DNA from: Begonia masoniana
Taxonomy: Eukaryota; Streptophyta; Magnoliopsida; Cucurbitales; Begoniaceae
Length of the DNA stretch: 64,000 bases
Assembly: GCA_022432975.1 (NCBI GenBank)
Contig: CM039503.1
Coordinates: 44,348,655 to 44,412,654, forward strand
Direction: 5' to 3'
A program made the position numbers and the translations under genes. The notes under the pieces were generated by a model, which ran no database searches, had not been told where the DNA came from, and was given only the letters and a program-made list of their open reading frames with translations. Positions 46,760 through 58,881 of this stretch are shown here, piece by piece (positions within the stretch are counted from its first letter, which is position 1; every line of letters begins with the position of its first letter).

Positions 46760-47845
46760 GAAGAGCAAGTTATCGCTAGGTTTATTCGGAGATTAAACCG
46801 CGATATTAGCAATGTCATTGAATTACATCCTCTCAACTCTTTGGACTCAGTGGCTCAAATGGCTGTCAAGGTCGAACGACAGTTGAAAGTGGGGGAAGGA
46901 TAGCCCCTAACCGATTTATTCCCAAGGCCCCGGAAGTTAACAAGAAAGTTGTTAAGGTGGAAGAAAAACAATCTTTCACCAAAAGTTGGCCAGCTAAGGA
47001 GGTCAGTAAGAAACCTACTATATCGGACATTAATCAAAATAGAGCTAGAGATATTAAATACTTCAAGTGTTAGGGCCTTGGACACATGATAGCCCAATGT
47101 CCGAACCGTAGAGTGATGGTCATCCAGGAGGGTACGGGAGAAATAAAGAGCAAGAACAAACCAGAAGAAGAGGAAATCTAAAAAGATGAATCCGAGATGA
47201 GATTTATCTTGCCCAGGAAGGACCTCTCTTAATGGTCATTTGACGAGTATAGTATCCAAGACCATTGAAAAACAATGTCAACGTGAGAATATTTTTCATA
47301 CTCGTTGTCTAATCAATGATAAGGTATGCTCACTAATTATAGACGAAGGGAGCTGTACAAATGTTGCCTCCAAGGATATGGTGGAAAGGTTACGGTTAGA
47401 CACAATTCCACATCCTAAACCCTATAAGTTACGATGGCTCGATGACCGAGATGACTTGAAAGTAAACAAACAAGTCACCATCGAATTTTTCATTGGAAGG
47501 TATAAGGACTTCATCCTGTGTGATGTCATACCAATGAATGCCAACCATCTTCTTTTGGTACGACCGTAGCAGTACAACAGGAAGGTGACACATGATGGTT
47601 ATTCAAACTACTATTCACTCAAGTTTGGAGAAAAAATGATCAAGCTTACACCTTTAACACCTGAGCAAATTGCTAAAGATGAGGTGGCAAGAAAGAAGGA
47701 AAGAGATAAGGCCGACCTGTTAATGACTAAAGGTGAGATAAATGCCGCCATTCTAGAGGGAGGACCCCTCGTTCTGGGAATGTTCAAAGACCGAGTAATG
47801 GAGCTAGGGAACATCCCTCAACCAATTTTAAATCTTCTAAAATAG
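46760..47845 (+). pseudogene. CRM-like gag C-terminus, zinc knuckle and protease
   Basis: The gag end EEQVIARFIRRLNRDISNVI and AVKVERQLK matches the C-terminal gag block of plant chromoviruses. A degraded knuckle (CFKC, stop, GLGHMIAQC) lies at about 47060-47102. The protease-like stretch has LIIDEGSCTNVASKDMVERL; the usual active site is Asp-Gly/Ser-Gly, here changed to Asp-Glu-Gly. A following block (VTHDGYSNYYSLKF) leads to RT. Stops occur at about 46901, 47071, 47178 and 47567. Confidence 0.8.
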
Positions 47846-49427
47846 TTTCAAGATATTTTTCCTGAAGAACTCCCAAAAGGTCTTCCATCGTTACGTGGGA
47901 TTGAACACCAAATAGATCTCCTACCAGGAGCGGTATTTACCTAACAGGCCTGCTTATCAAATTAACCCCGAGGTATCGAAGGAGCTACAAAATCAAGTGG
48001 ACGAACTATTACATAAGGGAATCCATGATCCCCTGTGCGGTACCCACGTTATTAGTGCCTAAGAAGGATGGCTCCATGAGAATGTGCGTGGACAGTAGAG
48101 CAATAAACTAAATCACAATTAAGTATAGGTTTCCAATTCCACGCCTAGAAGACATGTTGGACAAACTTAGTGGAGCAGCCATATTCTCTAAGGTTGACCT
48201 TAAAAGTGGATATCACCAAATTCGGATGAAGGAAGACAAAGTACGGATTGTTGAATGGATGGTGATGTCATTCGGTTTGACAAATGCTCCTAGCACTTTT
48301 ATGCGATTAATGCATCATGTGCTAAAAGAATTTATGGAAAAATTTATTGTCGTGTACTTCGACGATATTCTAGTTTATACCACAGACTTACAATCCCATG
48401 TGGAGCATTTGAGGACTCTTTTCATAACCTTACGGGATGCTAAACGATTCGGTAATCTACAAAAGTGCTCATTCGCACAAGATAAAGTGTATTTTTTGGG
48501 TTTTATAATCACCCAAAAGGGAAATAAAGCGGATGAAGAAAAGATCAAAGCTATAAAGGAATGGCTCACTCAAACAAGTATAACTAATGTACAGATCTTC
48601 CATGGACTAGCCTCTTTCTACATAAGGTTTACTAAGGATTTCGGTGCTATCATGACACCAATAACTGACTGTACAAAGAAAGGCAAGATATTTGAATGGC
48701 ACCAACATGTCAAAATAGTTGAGCTGATAAAAGATAAGTTATGCCAGTCACCAGTTTTGGCACTTCCAGATTTCAACAAAGTGTTTGAAATACAATGCGA
48801 TGCATCTGGAGTAGGTATTGGAGCGGTGTTAATGCAAGAAGGAAGGCCCATGCGTACTTTGGTGAAAAACTTAAAGGGGAACTCCTAAATTATTCAACCT
48901 ACAATAAGGAGTTGTACACTGTGATATGAGCTCTAGAACATTGGCAGCACTACCTCTTGACAAAGGAATTCGTCATCCACACCGACCATCAGGTGTTAAA
49001 GCACATAAAGAGTCAAAGCAAACTCAGTTTAAGACACACCAAATGGGTCGAGTTCCTGGAAAGGTATCCTTACACCCTTTAGTATTTAAAGGGAGAAATT
49101 AATGTGGTTGCTGATGCCCTATCACAAAGACAACTACTTCTCACAGAGTTAAAAACTAGGTTTTTCATATTTGAATGGATTAAAGACCATTATGAATCAG
49201 ATCCGGACTTTGGACATTGTTATAAACATTGTCTTATTAAAGAAGATGGAAAATACCACATCATAGATGAGTATCTCTTCAAAGGAAAGAAGTTATGTAT
49301 CCCTAATCTTGGAGTAAGACAAAGCCTAATAAAGGAGGCTCGTAGTGGGGGATTAGCTTGCCATTTTGGGGAAGACAAAACTCTCAAATTGATGAAAGAA
49401 TATTTCTTTTGGCCTCATCTCATTTAA
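47846..49427 (+). pseudogene. CRM-like reverse transcriptase and RNase H
   Basis: The RT start ([21 protein letters not shown]) is frameshifted and has stops. From 48154 an open frame covers [30 protein letters not shown] and the catalytic YFDD at 48355-48366, then [10 protein letters not shown]. RNase H begins with [20 protein letters not shown] and the frame stops at 48888. It continues in another frame with [11 protein letters not shown] and INVVADALSQR. RT copies element RNA to DNA; RNase H removes the RNA. Several stops make it dead. Confidence 0.88.
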
Positions 49428-50405
49428 GATATACGTCGATTACTAAAACAATGTATTATTTGTAAAAGGCGAAAGAGCAAAATACTTCCTCAAGGCTTAT
49501 ATCTACCTCTGCCTATACCCACTCATCCTTGGGTAGATGTTAGTTTAGACTTTGTTCTTGAACTGCCACGTACCACAAGAGCTAAGGATGTAATTATGGT
49601 TGTCATAGATAGATTTTCCAAGATGGCTCATTTTGTAGCGTGTACTAAGACTGATGACGCACAAAACACCTCACATCTGTTTTTCAAAGAAATAGTGAGA
49701 CTTCACGGAGTACCTCATACTATAGTATCTGACAGAGATACTAAATTTCTTAGTGCCTTTTGGAGAATCTTGTGGTACAAAATTGGGACAAAACTGTTAT
49801 TTAGCACTTCATTTCACCCACAGACAGATGGACAGACCGAAGTGGTCAACAGAACATTGGGAACCCTTCTTAGAAGTGTAGTAAGGAAGAAAATTTGCGA
49901 ATGGGATATTCAACTTCCTTATTTAGAATTTGCCTATAACAGAAATGTCCACTCCACTACTAAACAAACACCTTTTGAAGTGGTGTATGGATTCAACCCT
50001 ACTACCCCTTTAGACTTGTTACCATTTTCCATGAAGGACCTTGCCAAGCCAGCAGGAGTAGTTAAAGCAGCTCAAGTGAAACGATTGCATGAACGAGTTA
50101 GAGAGGCTATACAGAAGAAAAATGAAGCATACGCTAAAAGAGCCAACAAAGGGCGAAAGGAAGTTATATTTAAGGAAGGAGGAGATTTAGTATTGCTTCA
50201 TTTACGAAAGAAACGTTTTCCTCAACAAAAGAAATCTAAGCTTCTCCCTAGGGCAGATGGTCCGTTCAGGATAATTGAACGCATTAATAACAATGCGTAT
50301 AAGTTGGAATTGCCAGGAGATTATGGTGTATCAGCGACTTTCAATGTTCAAGATCTCTCACCTTATATTGGAGATAAAGATGAAACTGAGGAGATCGAAT
50401 CATAA
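49428..50405 (+). pseudogene. CRM-like integrase
   Basis: The N-terminal zinc-binding part begins upstream (HFGEDKTLKLMKEYFFWPH) and is split by a stop at 49427, then reads CIICKRRKSK. The core has DVSLDFV, VVIDRFSKMAHF, VSDRDTKFLSAFW and TDGQTEVVNRTL, giving the D,D,E triad. The C-terminal part has ADGPFRIIERINNNAYKLEL and SATFNVQDLSPY, a GPF-type module. A stop at 50403 precedes the tail that continues into the 3' LTR. Confidence 0.88.
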
Positions 50406-50430
50406 GATTTGAGATCAAATCCTCTCTCAC

Positions 50431-50440
50431 GCGGAAAGGA
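50431..50440 (+). other. Polypurine tract of the CRM-like element
   Basis: GCGGAAAGGA directly before the 3' LTR start TGACACACC. Confidence 0.8.
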
Positions 50441-51829
50441 TGACACACCTAGGAGACCCATGACACGTTCTCAAGGCAAAGTTCAAAATTTAACTAATCT
50501 TTTTGCTGACTATTGTACTGTTTTTGCAGGTTAAGGCCTAATGGATCATTTGGAATGGAAGCCTACCTCTCAAGACATCGATAAACCAACCTACATGCTA
50601 TCATGGGATACAAGTGAAGAGCCAACTCAAAGTCAAATGGAAATTTGTCTTTCCGGTAGCATCTTTGTGTAATTTTCCATTCTTGCATTTGAATTTGGCA
50701 TACATTGGCCTTTCTTGTTATTTAATCTATAGTTGCATGCATTAGAATGTGTTGTTAGGTTAGATGAATGTTAGATTAGTGGTGGTCAAGGTGTGACACA
50801 CAAAGACTTGAAGACCAAACATCAAGAGGCTCGGCCCACTAGGGGAGCGTTCAAGACATGGCTGCCCGTGCACCATCAAGGCCTAATCTATTCCACTTGA
50901 GGGCGCCATTCTGCAACCTTCAAATTCAAATTTTAAATAAGACATCAGCTGAATGCTATTTTTATGGGATTAAAAATCAGCCTTGTTGAAGAAGAAACCA
51001 TCTCCACCATCGATTAAAGATAGAAAATCCAAAGCATGCACGGTCGAGATCAACTCCTTGTGTGAAATTGTAATGTCCCCAATTTCTATATACATAAATC
51101 CTAAAAGTCCCAAAAATTTAAACTTTTACATTTCTTCTTATAATTGGACTTGCCTATTACCCTCGTCTATTCTCATACAATTTTTATTTTTCATTTATCG
51201 ATTCATTTCCCTTTTCATTCGTTCATCAATCGTGGGAGAATAGACTCAGGTATTAAATCTGTATCTATCAACATCCAAAGACTAATTACTTTATTCAGTG
51301 GAAGTCTATCTAATTGTGGAAACCTCAGTAATAATTTAAACTTAGGCGTCAATACTAAAACAATAAAGACAGGCAGAGAATTAAGTTTTTTCCTCTCGGG
51401 TTTCATCGAAGGAACAGTATTTTTCCTCTCGGGTTTCATAAATTTGAACAGTGGTCGGGATAAATAACACTTAACTTTTCTCGGGTTTCTTCAATTTGAA
51501 CAGTGGTCGAGATAGCTAATTCTCTCTATCGGGTGTGGACGAATGGTACAGTAGGGGTCGACGTGGCTTCTGTAAAGAAATCAGTCGACGACTATAAGGC
51601 AGATGGGAAATAAAATCCACTCGGGTTTCATCTCATTCGTCCACGGACCACGTGACTTTATCGTCCCCAGTCCACGTGACTTCATTGTCCACAGGCTACA
51701 TAAACTCATCGTCCACAGACTAACGTCCATAGACTAACGTCCATAGACTTACTTAAGTTTAACGTCGACAGATCACGTGACTTTATCTTCCCCAGTCCAC
51801 GTGACTTCATTGTCCACGGGCTACATAAA

Positions 51830-52110
51830 CTCATCGTCCACAGACTTTGGACGATGACTTTGGACGCTGACTTTCCCTGCCAGAATACTTAACTGAACCT
51901 TATTTTCCACAGACTTTGGACGATGACTTTGGACGATGAGTTTCTCTTATAAAATGCTTAACTGAACCTTATCGTCCACAGACTTTGGACGATGACTTTC
52001 TCTTATAAAATACTTAACTGGACCTTATCGTCCACAGACTTTGGACGATGACTTTCTCTTATAAAATACTTAACTGGACCTTATCGTCCGCAGACTTTGG
52101 ACGATGACTT
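51830..52110. repeat. 56-bp tandem repeats with a GTCCA/TGGAC palindrome
   Basis: About five copies, the last three exactly 56 bp apart. Each has the arms TCGTCCA and TGGACGA seven bases apart and a CTTATAAAATACTTAACTG segment. Looser copies of the GTCCACAGACT half extend back to about 51640. Confidence 0.8.
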
Positions 52111-52181
52111 TCTCTTATAAAATCTCGACTCTAAACCATGCATTACCCGATCAATCGCCCCTTCCTGGCGATCGATCGGCT

Positions 52182-52209
52182 AGCTCTCTGGATTTTTGTC
52201 CAGAGAGCT
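52182..52209. other. Conserved LTR hairpin, copy 5
   Basis: An 11-bp stem AGCTCTCTGGA / TCCAGAGAGCT around TTTTTG. Confidence 0.8.
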
Positions 52210-53145
52210 GTTTTCACCTTCTTTCCTCTGCATAACCTAAAATCATCAAACCAACCTAAAAACGACATTTCTCAACTCAAATCATCAAACTTATTTCCAA
52301 AGCATCAAAACTCATTCCAAATCATCAAAGCCTAATTCGTACATCAATATCAAATCTACTTCATCAAAACATCAATCTATTCATCAATATTCATTCATAT
52401 ATAGCAGAAACTAATTAAATCCTCAAAATACATCAAAATAACGTTTTGATTAACCTAACCAAATACCAAGCATCCTAAAAAGAGTTTCTATACAACTCAA
52501 TCCAAAAGTCTTAACCTATAGCTCCCACGGGTCATGTTCGCATCGACTACGCCAGCACGCTCCCACGAGCATCCTCCATCAAACTGCAGGCTCGTCAGGT
52601 GGAGGGACATCTTCCTCACCTTGCTCGTAGTCATTTACACTATAAAGACACCTATGAGATAAAAATCTCAACAAGTTCTGCGTAAATGCTATGCATGAAC
52701 ATGTATATGCATTTTTCTTGAAAGTCGTCCATATCATTTCATTTATCAGTACGTGTCAATCTATGGTTATCACAAATGCTCGACAGATGGATAGGGCACG
52801 TCAAGCGGTTAGACAGCCCACACCATCTGAAGGGAGAGAAACCCGCTCACCACGGAATGTTGGGTCTGAACCTCATCCCCGATAACCCATGTCATGGTTA
52901 TTTACTGTGATATTTTACTTTCGTTCTTTACATTTCCATCTTCATGAAATCAATGCACAAATTCCTTTTTTCATGACATTTATAAACAATGATGCATGAC
53001 AAACAATAGCATAACGTAAACATACATCATGTATACCATCAAGACGATAAAAGCGTAACATATAAAAGCAACTAATCCTAACTACCCAACCAAAGCAATT
53101 AAACAAACCAAGTACCAACAATCCTCAACACAAATTTCGACATAT

Positions 53146-53186
53146 GGTGTAGGCCAATCGGCCACAGTAATTCACGAGAATTTACC
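53146..53186 (-). promoter_or_regulatory. Conserved splice-donor-like block in LTR (decayed)
   Basis: GAGGTAAAT on the minus strand (donor position +5 changed) followed by GGCCGATTGGCCTACACC. Confidence 0.45.
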
Positions 53187-54396
53187 TCAAGTCCTCAGCA
53201 CACCAAGCACTATCTGTGAGCTTGTTCACCTAAGCCAATTCATAAAACACGACATTAGAACCGAGTCTAACCCAATCGGACTCCGTTAATTCCACTTAAT
53301 TATCCTCCATAATCATAAATGCCTTATTATCATTCAACATTCCAATAACTAACGATTTCTAACCTCACTCAGCAATTTTTAACGAAACCCTATTTGAATA
53401 ACAACTCTAAAATCGAAGACTAACATTCCAGAACATTAAAACCTTACCTAGGGTCGCGATTTAGGAATGAATCGTGAATGAAATTGATCTATTGGAGGAG
53501 GAGCTGTTGAATTGTGAAGAAGCGTAGGGGTGGAGAGAATTTTTGTGGCTGTGAAAGTTAAAGGAGAGAAAGAGTGAAAGTGAATGTGGTTTCTCGTAAG
53601 GGAGGGAAAAGGAAGGTGTTGTCTTTGCCAAGCTTCTCCTACAAGTTTTGACACTTGTCACACTCTCACTTGGTGCTCCCAACTACCCCCTTTTACTTCC
53701 TAATTTGCCCCTCCATCCAATTGCTTGTTTGATTGAACTTAGTTTGTTTTCTTCGACAAGACTCCCCGCTCGTTAAACAGAATAGATTATATTTACAAAA
53801 ATGCCATTGTATTGTGGAATTACAAAACTCCGTAAAACTGGGTGTTACAGAAATGACCTTAAACCACCTTAGGATTGCATTTAATCATGACTATTGGAGT
53901 TTGTGATTTGGCAGATTATTTTTAGAATGAGAACAAGTAGACCCTTTCTCTCTAGCATCAGATCATCATCATCATGAACTAAGGTTAGTTCTCGAATAGT
54001 TCATCAATTTGAGTGGAGATTGAGACTCCAATTGTTGCCAAGTCCGTGGTTACTTGGTGACTCTTAATCCTCACTTTCTCTTTTCCTATCTAAGGTCTTA
54101 GGTAGGAAAGAAAAGTTGAGCCAACCAAGCCTTGTGTCGTTGTAATTTTCTTTGGAAAATTACATTTACCCGAAAGTGCCAAAGTTGCTCTCGAGCCGAT
54201 TACGGGTAATCTTGTTTAACTTATTTGTTTGTTCTTATTTTTACATGAAATTTGCAGGTTACATTCATCATTCATCCAGTAAGACCATCCCAAAAATTCG
54301 TATTAATTGGACATCAATTTATTTATATTTGGGTTGCTTAATTTGGAGGTGCTCTCAGATTTAGCCGAGAACACCTCATCGTGGGTTTGTGTTTCA

Positions 54397-54838
54397 TAAC
54401 CTTTGTTTTGCAGATCCTAAAGGTTATCAACTTGAGATTCTTATCTTAAAGAGAATGTGAGATTAGCAATTTGTATTCAAACATTTTCTACTACTCATTG
54501 TTGAAAAAGCAAAGGGTGAGACCCTACGAAAGAGTCATTGTAAAAGCATTTGATTGACGTTCAGAAGTTCAATCCATCAAACTAGAAGGTAGAGTTGGGA
54601 AGAAATCTTCAATGAGGAGCTTTGGAGCGCGAATGTAGACAAGATTGACAGAACCACATTAACAAATTAGTTGCATCTCTCTATCCATATCTCTTTGAAT
54701 ATCGTAGTTTACAATATTGCTTTTCTAAGTTAACTATTTTGGTTTAGAGAAAATATCATACTTGAGCTTGTTAGAAATTAACTTTAGTTAAAAATACTTA
54801 TAAACCTAATTCACCCCCTAGATTAATTTCGATCCTAC
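54397..54838 (+). mobile_element. copia-type LTR, right part
   Basis: It seems to continue the LTR cut at 11333. It ends ACCTAATTCACCCCCTAG...GATCCTACA, a typical end of long copia LTRs. It sits directly in the RNase H region of the next element. No internal region follows, so it may be a solo LTR or an incomplete element. Confidence 0.45.
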
Positions 54839-57800
54839 AAAGATATTAACTAATTAATTTTTGGAATTAACGAACTGTAGAGATATATCTCCCTTTTCCA
54901 CATGATATCAGATAAAATGATATCAAATTTTGATGTGTTTGATGCGAGAGTATTGGTTAGGAGTTTTGGAAATGTTGATAGTACTAGTGTTATCACACCT
55001 AATAGGAATTTTTTCATAAAATTGGCCATAATCTTCTAAAGTTTTTTTCATCCAAAGAATTTGAACACAGCCACTCCCGATGGTTATATAGTCATTCTTG
55101 ACCGTTGAGATTGTCACGAAGTCTTGTTTCTTTGAGAACCAAGACTCTAGTGATTCTCCAAGAAATTGACAAGTCTCACTTGTGCTTTTTCTATCAACAA
55201 AACTTCCGGCATAGTCAAAGTCCGAATATCCCACTAAATTATAAGATGTTATTTTGGGATACCATAATCCTGAATCAAAGGTTCCACTTAAATATTTAAA
55301 AATTCTTCGTTACCACATTTAAGTAAGATTTTTCAGGGGATACTTGAAATCTAGCTCATAACATAAGCACACAATAAAGAGAATATCGGGTCTACTTGCC
55401 ATTAGATATAACCAAAAACATATCATATCACGATATTTTTGAAGTTCACATTTTTTTCTTTTTCATCTTTATCCAACTTAGAAGTGCTCCTAGGAGTACA
55501 AGATAATTTTGATGTGTCCATACCAATTCTCTTTAGAAGCTCTTCGACGTTTTTTTCTTGATTTAAGAATTCCTTCTTGAGATTGTCTAATTTGAAGTCC
55601 TAAGAAAAATCTTAGTTCTCTCATCATACTCATCTCAAACTCACTTTGCATTAACGAGGTAAAATCCTTACCAAGAGACTCATTTGTAGCGCCAAATATG
55701 ATGTCATTAACATAAATTTAAATTATAAGCATGTCATCACTCTTACATATGGTGAACCATGTGGAATCTAATTTTTTCATCTTAAAATCTCGTTCTATAA
55801 GAAATTTGCTTAACCTTTCATACCAAGTTCAGCTTGCTTAAGACAATAGAGAATATTAATAAGACATGATTAGGGGGCTTATCATGGGCTCAAAACCTGA
55901 AGGTTGCTCGATATAGACTTCTTCCATTATAAACCCATTTAGAAAGACAGCCTTAACATTCATTTGGTAGAGACTCAAACTCTTAAAGCAAACGAAAGCT
56001 AAAAGCATACAAATAAACCCTAATCTACCTACTGATGCAAAACTTTTGTCAAAATCAATGTCTTCTTCTTGATTGTACCATTTTGCAATTAACCTAGTCT
56101 TGTTCCTAACAACAACTTCATTTTCATCTAATTTACTTTTGAACACCCATTCGGTTTCTATAATGAAGTGTTCATTTTGATTTAGAACAAGTTCTCAAGC
56201 ATTGTTTCTTTCAAATTGGTTGAACTTTTCTTGCATGACCAAAATCTAATTCTCATTGATTTCAGATTCATCGAGAATCTTAGGCTCTATTTGAGATATG
56301 AAGACTATATTTGCACAAATTTTTTTAAGGAAAGATTTATTATTGAATCCTAGGGTAGGATCACCTAGAATATAGTCTATGGAATGACTTTTATCATATC
56401 TCTAATCTTTGGGTAAATCATCATTAATATTCTCAATTAGAAATGTTTTTATTTTCTTAGAACTCATTTCAAGAGGAGTTCTGTTTTGAATAGCACAACC
56501 TTATCTTCTAAATTTAGGGTTTTCATTTTCCCTTCAAGGTCTTCATTCAACTCCAAATTATTTAACGATTGGATTGTTTCATCAAATATCACATGCAAAG
56601 ATTATTCCACAATTATAGTTCTTTTGTTGTAAACTTTATATGTTTTGCTAGTTGAGAAATAATCTAAAAATATTTTATAATTCGTATTGGAGTCAAAATT
56701 TGCCTAAATTATCTTTAGTGTTTAGGATAATCACTTACTATAAAAATCCTAAAATACTTAACATTTGGGATTCTTCCATTCCAAAGCTCAAAGGGAGTTT
56801 TCTCAAGAATTGGATGAATAGATACTCAATTTAGGATATAGAATGTCATAGCAATGACATCTGTCCAAAAATACTTGGGGAGGTTATTTTCATTAAGCAT
56901 AGTTCTAGTTAACTCTTAGAGTTATCTATTTTTCCTCTCTATAATTTCATTTTGTTGAGGTGTTCTTGGTGAAGAAATATTATGTTCAATGCCATATTTT
57001 TCACAAAGAAACCCAAACTTTCATTTTTGAATTCACCACCTTGATCACTTTAGATTTCAACAATAGAGAGGTCTTTCTCGTTTTGCACTTTCTTCAAAGA
57101 ATTGCAATAAAACATTTTTCATCAAAGCATGAGACATTATTCAAATTAATAATGTATATATTCTCATTCCTATAATCAATAAACAAAATTTTTTCATTCA
57201 AACTATCCTTAATCATGCAAATTTTTTATCCAAATATAACTTTATAGTTTTTGTCACATAATTGATTAATACTCAAAAGATTATGTTTTAACTCATCAAC
57301 CAAAAACACATTTTCAATAATAGGATTAGAAGAATAACCTATATTCCCAATGACAATAATTTTTCTTTTCCAGTTACCTTCAAAAGTGAATTTTTTTTTT
57401 TTTTTTTTTTTTATGGAGATGAACTTTGAAAAGTGTTCTGTCATATTCCTTTAACATCTACTATCAAAGGTATCATAGGTCTTTCAAGGGAGAATCTTCA
57501 ACCTACAAGAAAAAGTCAATTGTTTTGGTTAGGTACCCAAACTTTTTTGGGTCATTGAAAGTTAGTATTGGTTTCTTTAGGAACCCAAATCAAATTAATC
57601 GACAACTTTTTTTTTATATAATTTGACTTAAATAACATAAAATATTTACGCTCTACTCTATTGCATGATAAGTAGTTGAACCAACAAAGAAATTTTTATA
57701 AGTCTTTTTCTTTTTAAAAGGTTCATATCTGATTTAGACTTTATCTAATGTTATTCTTTGTTTTGCCAATAACATATTTAAGTTGCTACCACCATTTTTG

Positions 57801-58250
57801 AATTTAAGCACAATATTACTCAAATCATTATTCTTACCTTTAAATAATCAATTTCTTTTTTCAAAGATGATGTTACACTAGCATGTTTCTTTGCTAGATG
57901 AACATTCTCATTCTTTAAGATTTTATACTTAAACTTAAGTAAACTAAATTGCTCAACCAAATCATTGAAGACATCAATCAACTCATTTTCATCACTATCA
58001 TCATCTAAATCACTCTCACTTACCTTGTTTTCTTTTGCCATGAAGCACATATTTGCGACTTTTTCGTCCTCGAATTACGTGTCTTTTTCATTATCATCCC
58101 AAGTGGCTTTTATTCGCTCTTTCTTGAATGTCTTTGGTGTCTTCTTGACTTGAGAATAATCAGTTTTGAAGTGTCCCGACTTCTGACACTCAAAATAAGT
58201 AGCTTCTTTTTGTTTTTGTGGCATATCTCCTTTTGTGACTATTGTTGGAA
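54839..58250 (-). pseudogene. Decayed Ty1/copia polyprotein (SIRE/Tork-like)
   Basis: Read leftwards from 58250: a zinc knuckle piece (FECQKSGHFKTDYSQ, about 58145-58190), VANMCFMAKENKVSESD (gag linker with a coiled Leu/Lys-rich part), GAG-pre-integrase ending NLLSINQLCDKNYKVIF (57226-57444), fragmentary integrase, RT and RNase H. RT has the MNVKAVFLNGFIMEEVYIEQP block, where the usual MDVKSAFLNG Asp is Asn. The YVDD motif reads YVND at 55703-55714. RNase H has GYSDFDYAGSFVDRKSTS. Both RT changes hit catalytic Asp, so the enzyme is dead even apart from the stops. Confidence 0.82.
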
Positions 58251-58881
58251 GAGATAAAAATGCTTATTTGATAATCTAGATCTATTTAGTGTTTAATAAA
58301 ATAAAAAATTTCTTTTTTTCTGTAAAAGCTAAAACAATTTGGACAAGTTGACAAATGTAGTTTTTGATATTTGTTTACCTAATAATATGGAAGTCGTTAC
58401 AAAATATATATAATGACATTCAACCATTCACTTTCTCCAACATTTGTTTTGCCTCTCTAAATTATAATGTACTTTTATGTAATTACATAATTGAATGTTA
58501 TAATTAGTTAACTATTAAAATTGATCAATCACTTCTAAAAAATTAATTTAGCAAAGAAGTTTTATTTTTTTCATAATTGATTATTTTAAAAGCACAGTTA
58601 ACAGTCATTATTAAAAAAATTACAACAATATCAAATTGACTTTTAATCACATTGGGAGTTGAAGGGATCTGAATGAACTAAAAATCACAATAGTTTCAAT
58701 CTTAGACAAAATTTATAATGACCAAGTCGCACTCTCGCAATTCTAGATTTTTGAGATTCAAAAGTATTAATATGATGTCCTATTTTAAGCTAATAGTCAA
58801 ATATAAAACAATAAACATACTTGCACATCATTAGCAAATGCAAAACTGTTTAAATTAGACTTGTCTGGCATTACTCAACAA
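58251..58881. other. AT-rich stretch with no recognisable feature
   Basis: No coding frame above 40 codons that looks real and no transposon ends are visible. It lies between the copia remnant and the hAT-like element. Confidence 0.4.

Larger units (their letters stand above)
51069..53849 (-). mobile_element. Solo LTR, family A copy 5
   Basis: It runs TGTAATGTCCCC to CTGGGTGTTACA with exact target duplication GAAAT (51064-51068 and 53850-53854). The empty site is seen in the sister LTR near 11957-11970. It is more diverged than the other copies and carries its own 56-bp repeats. Confidence 0.92.
11334..54396 (+). mobile_element. CRM-like Ty3/gypsy element carrying nested insertions
   Basis: The 5' LTR starts TGATACACC at 11334 and the 3' LTR starts TGACACACC at 50441, after a purine tract, and ends GTGTTTCA at 54396. 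The internal region survives from 43979: gag pieces, knuckle, protease, RT, RNase H and integrase, all on the plus strand. The polyprotein tail (DDTPRRPMTRSQGKVQ) reads into the 3' LTR, a trait of CRM chromoviruses; assignment to CRM is tentative. Insertions account for most of the 43 kb. Flanks ACTTG and TAACC do not match, so no target duplication is confirmed. Stops and frameshifts make it inactive. Confidence 0.75.
50441..54396 (+). mobile_element. 3' LTR of the CRM-like element (interrupted)
   Basis: Once the solo LTR at 51069-53849 is removed it is about 1.17 kb and matches 11334-12488. It ends TTTGTGTTTCA at 54396. It shows the uninterrupted form of the family-B insertion site (GGGTTTGTGTTTCA at 54384-54396). 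Confidence 0.88.

Noticed and set aside
46760..50405. Plant pararetrovirus or retrovirus
   Set aside because: The order protease-RT-RNase H-integrase, the LTRs and the primer-binding sites fit Ty3/gypsy. There is no movement protein, coat motif or envelope.
11334..54396. A clean 5-bp target duplication for the CRM-like element
   Set aside because: The flanks ACTTG and TAACC do not match. One end may have been altered, so I do not claim one.
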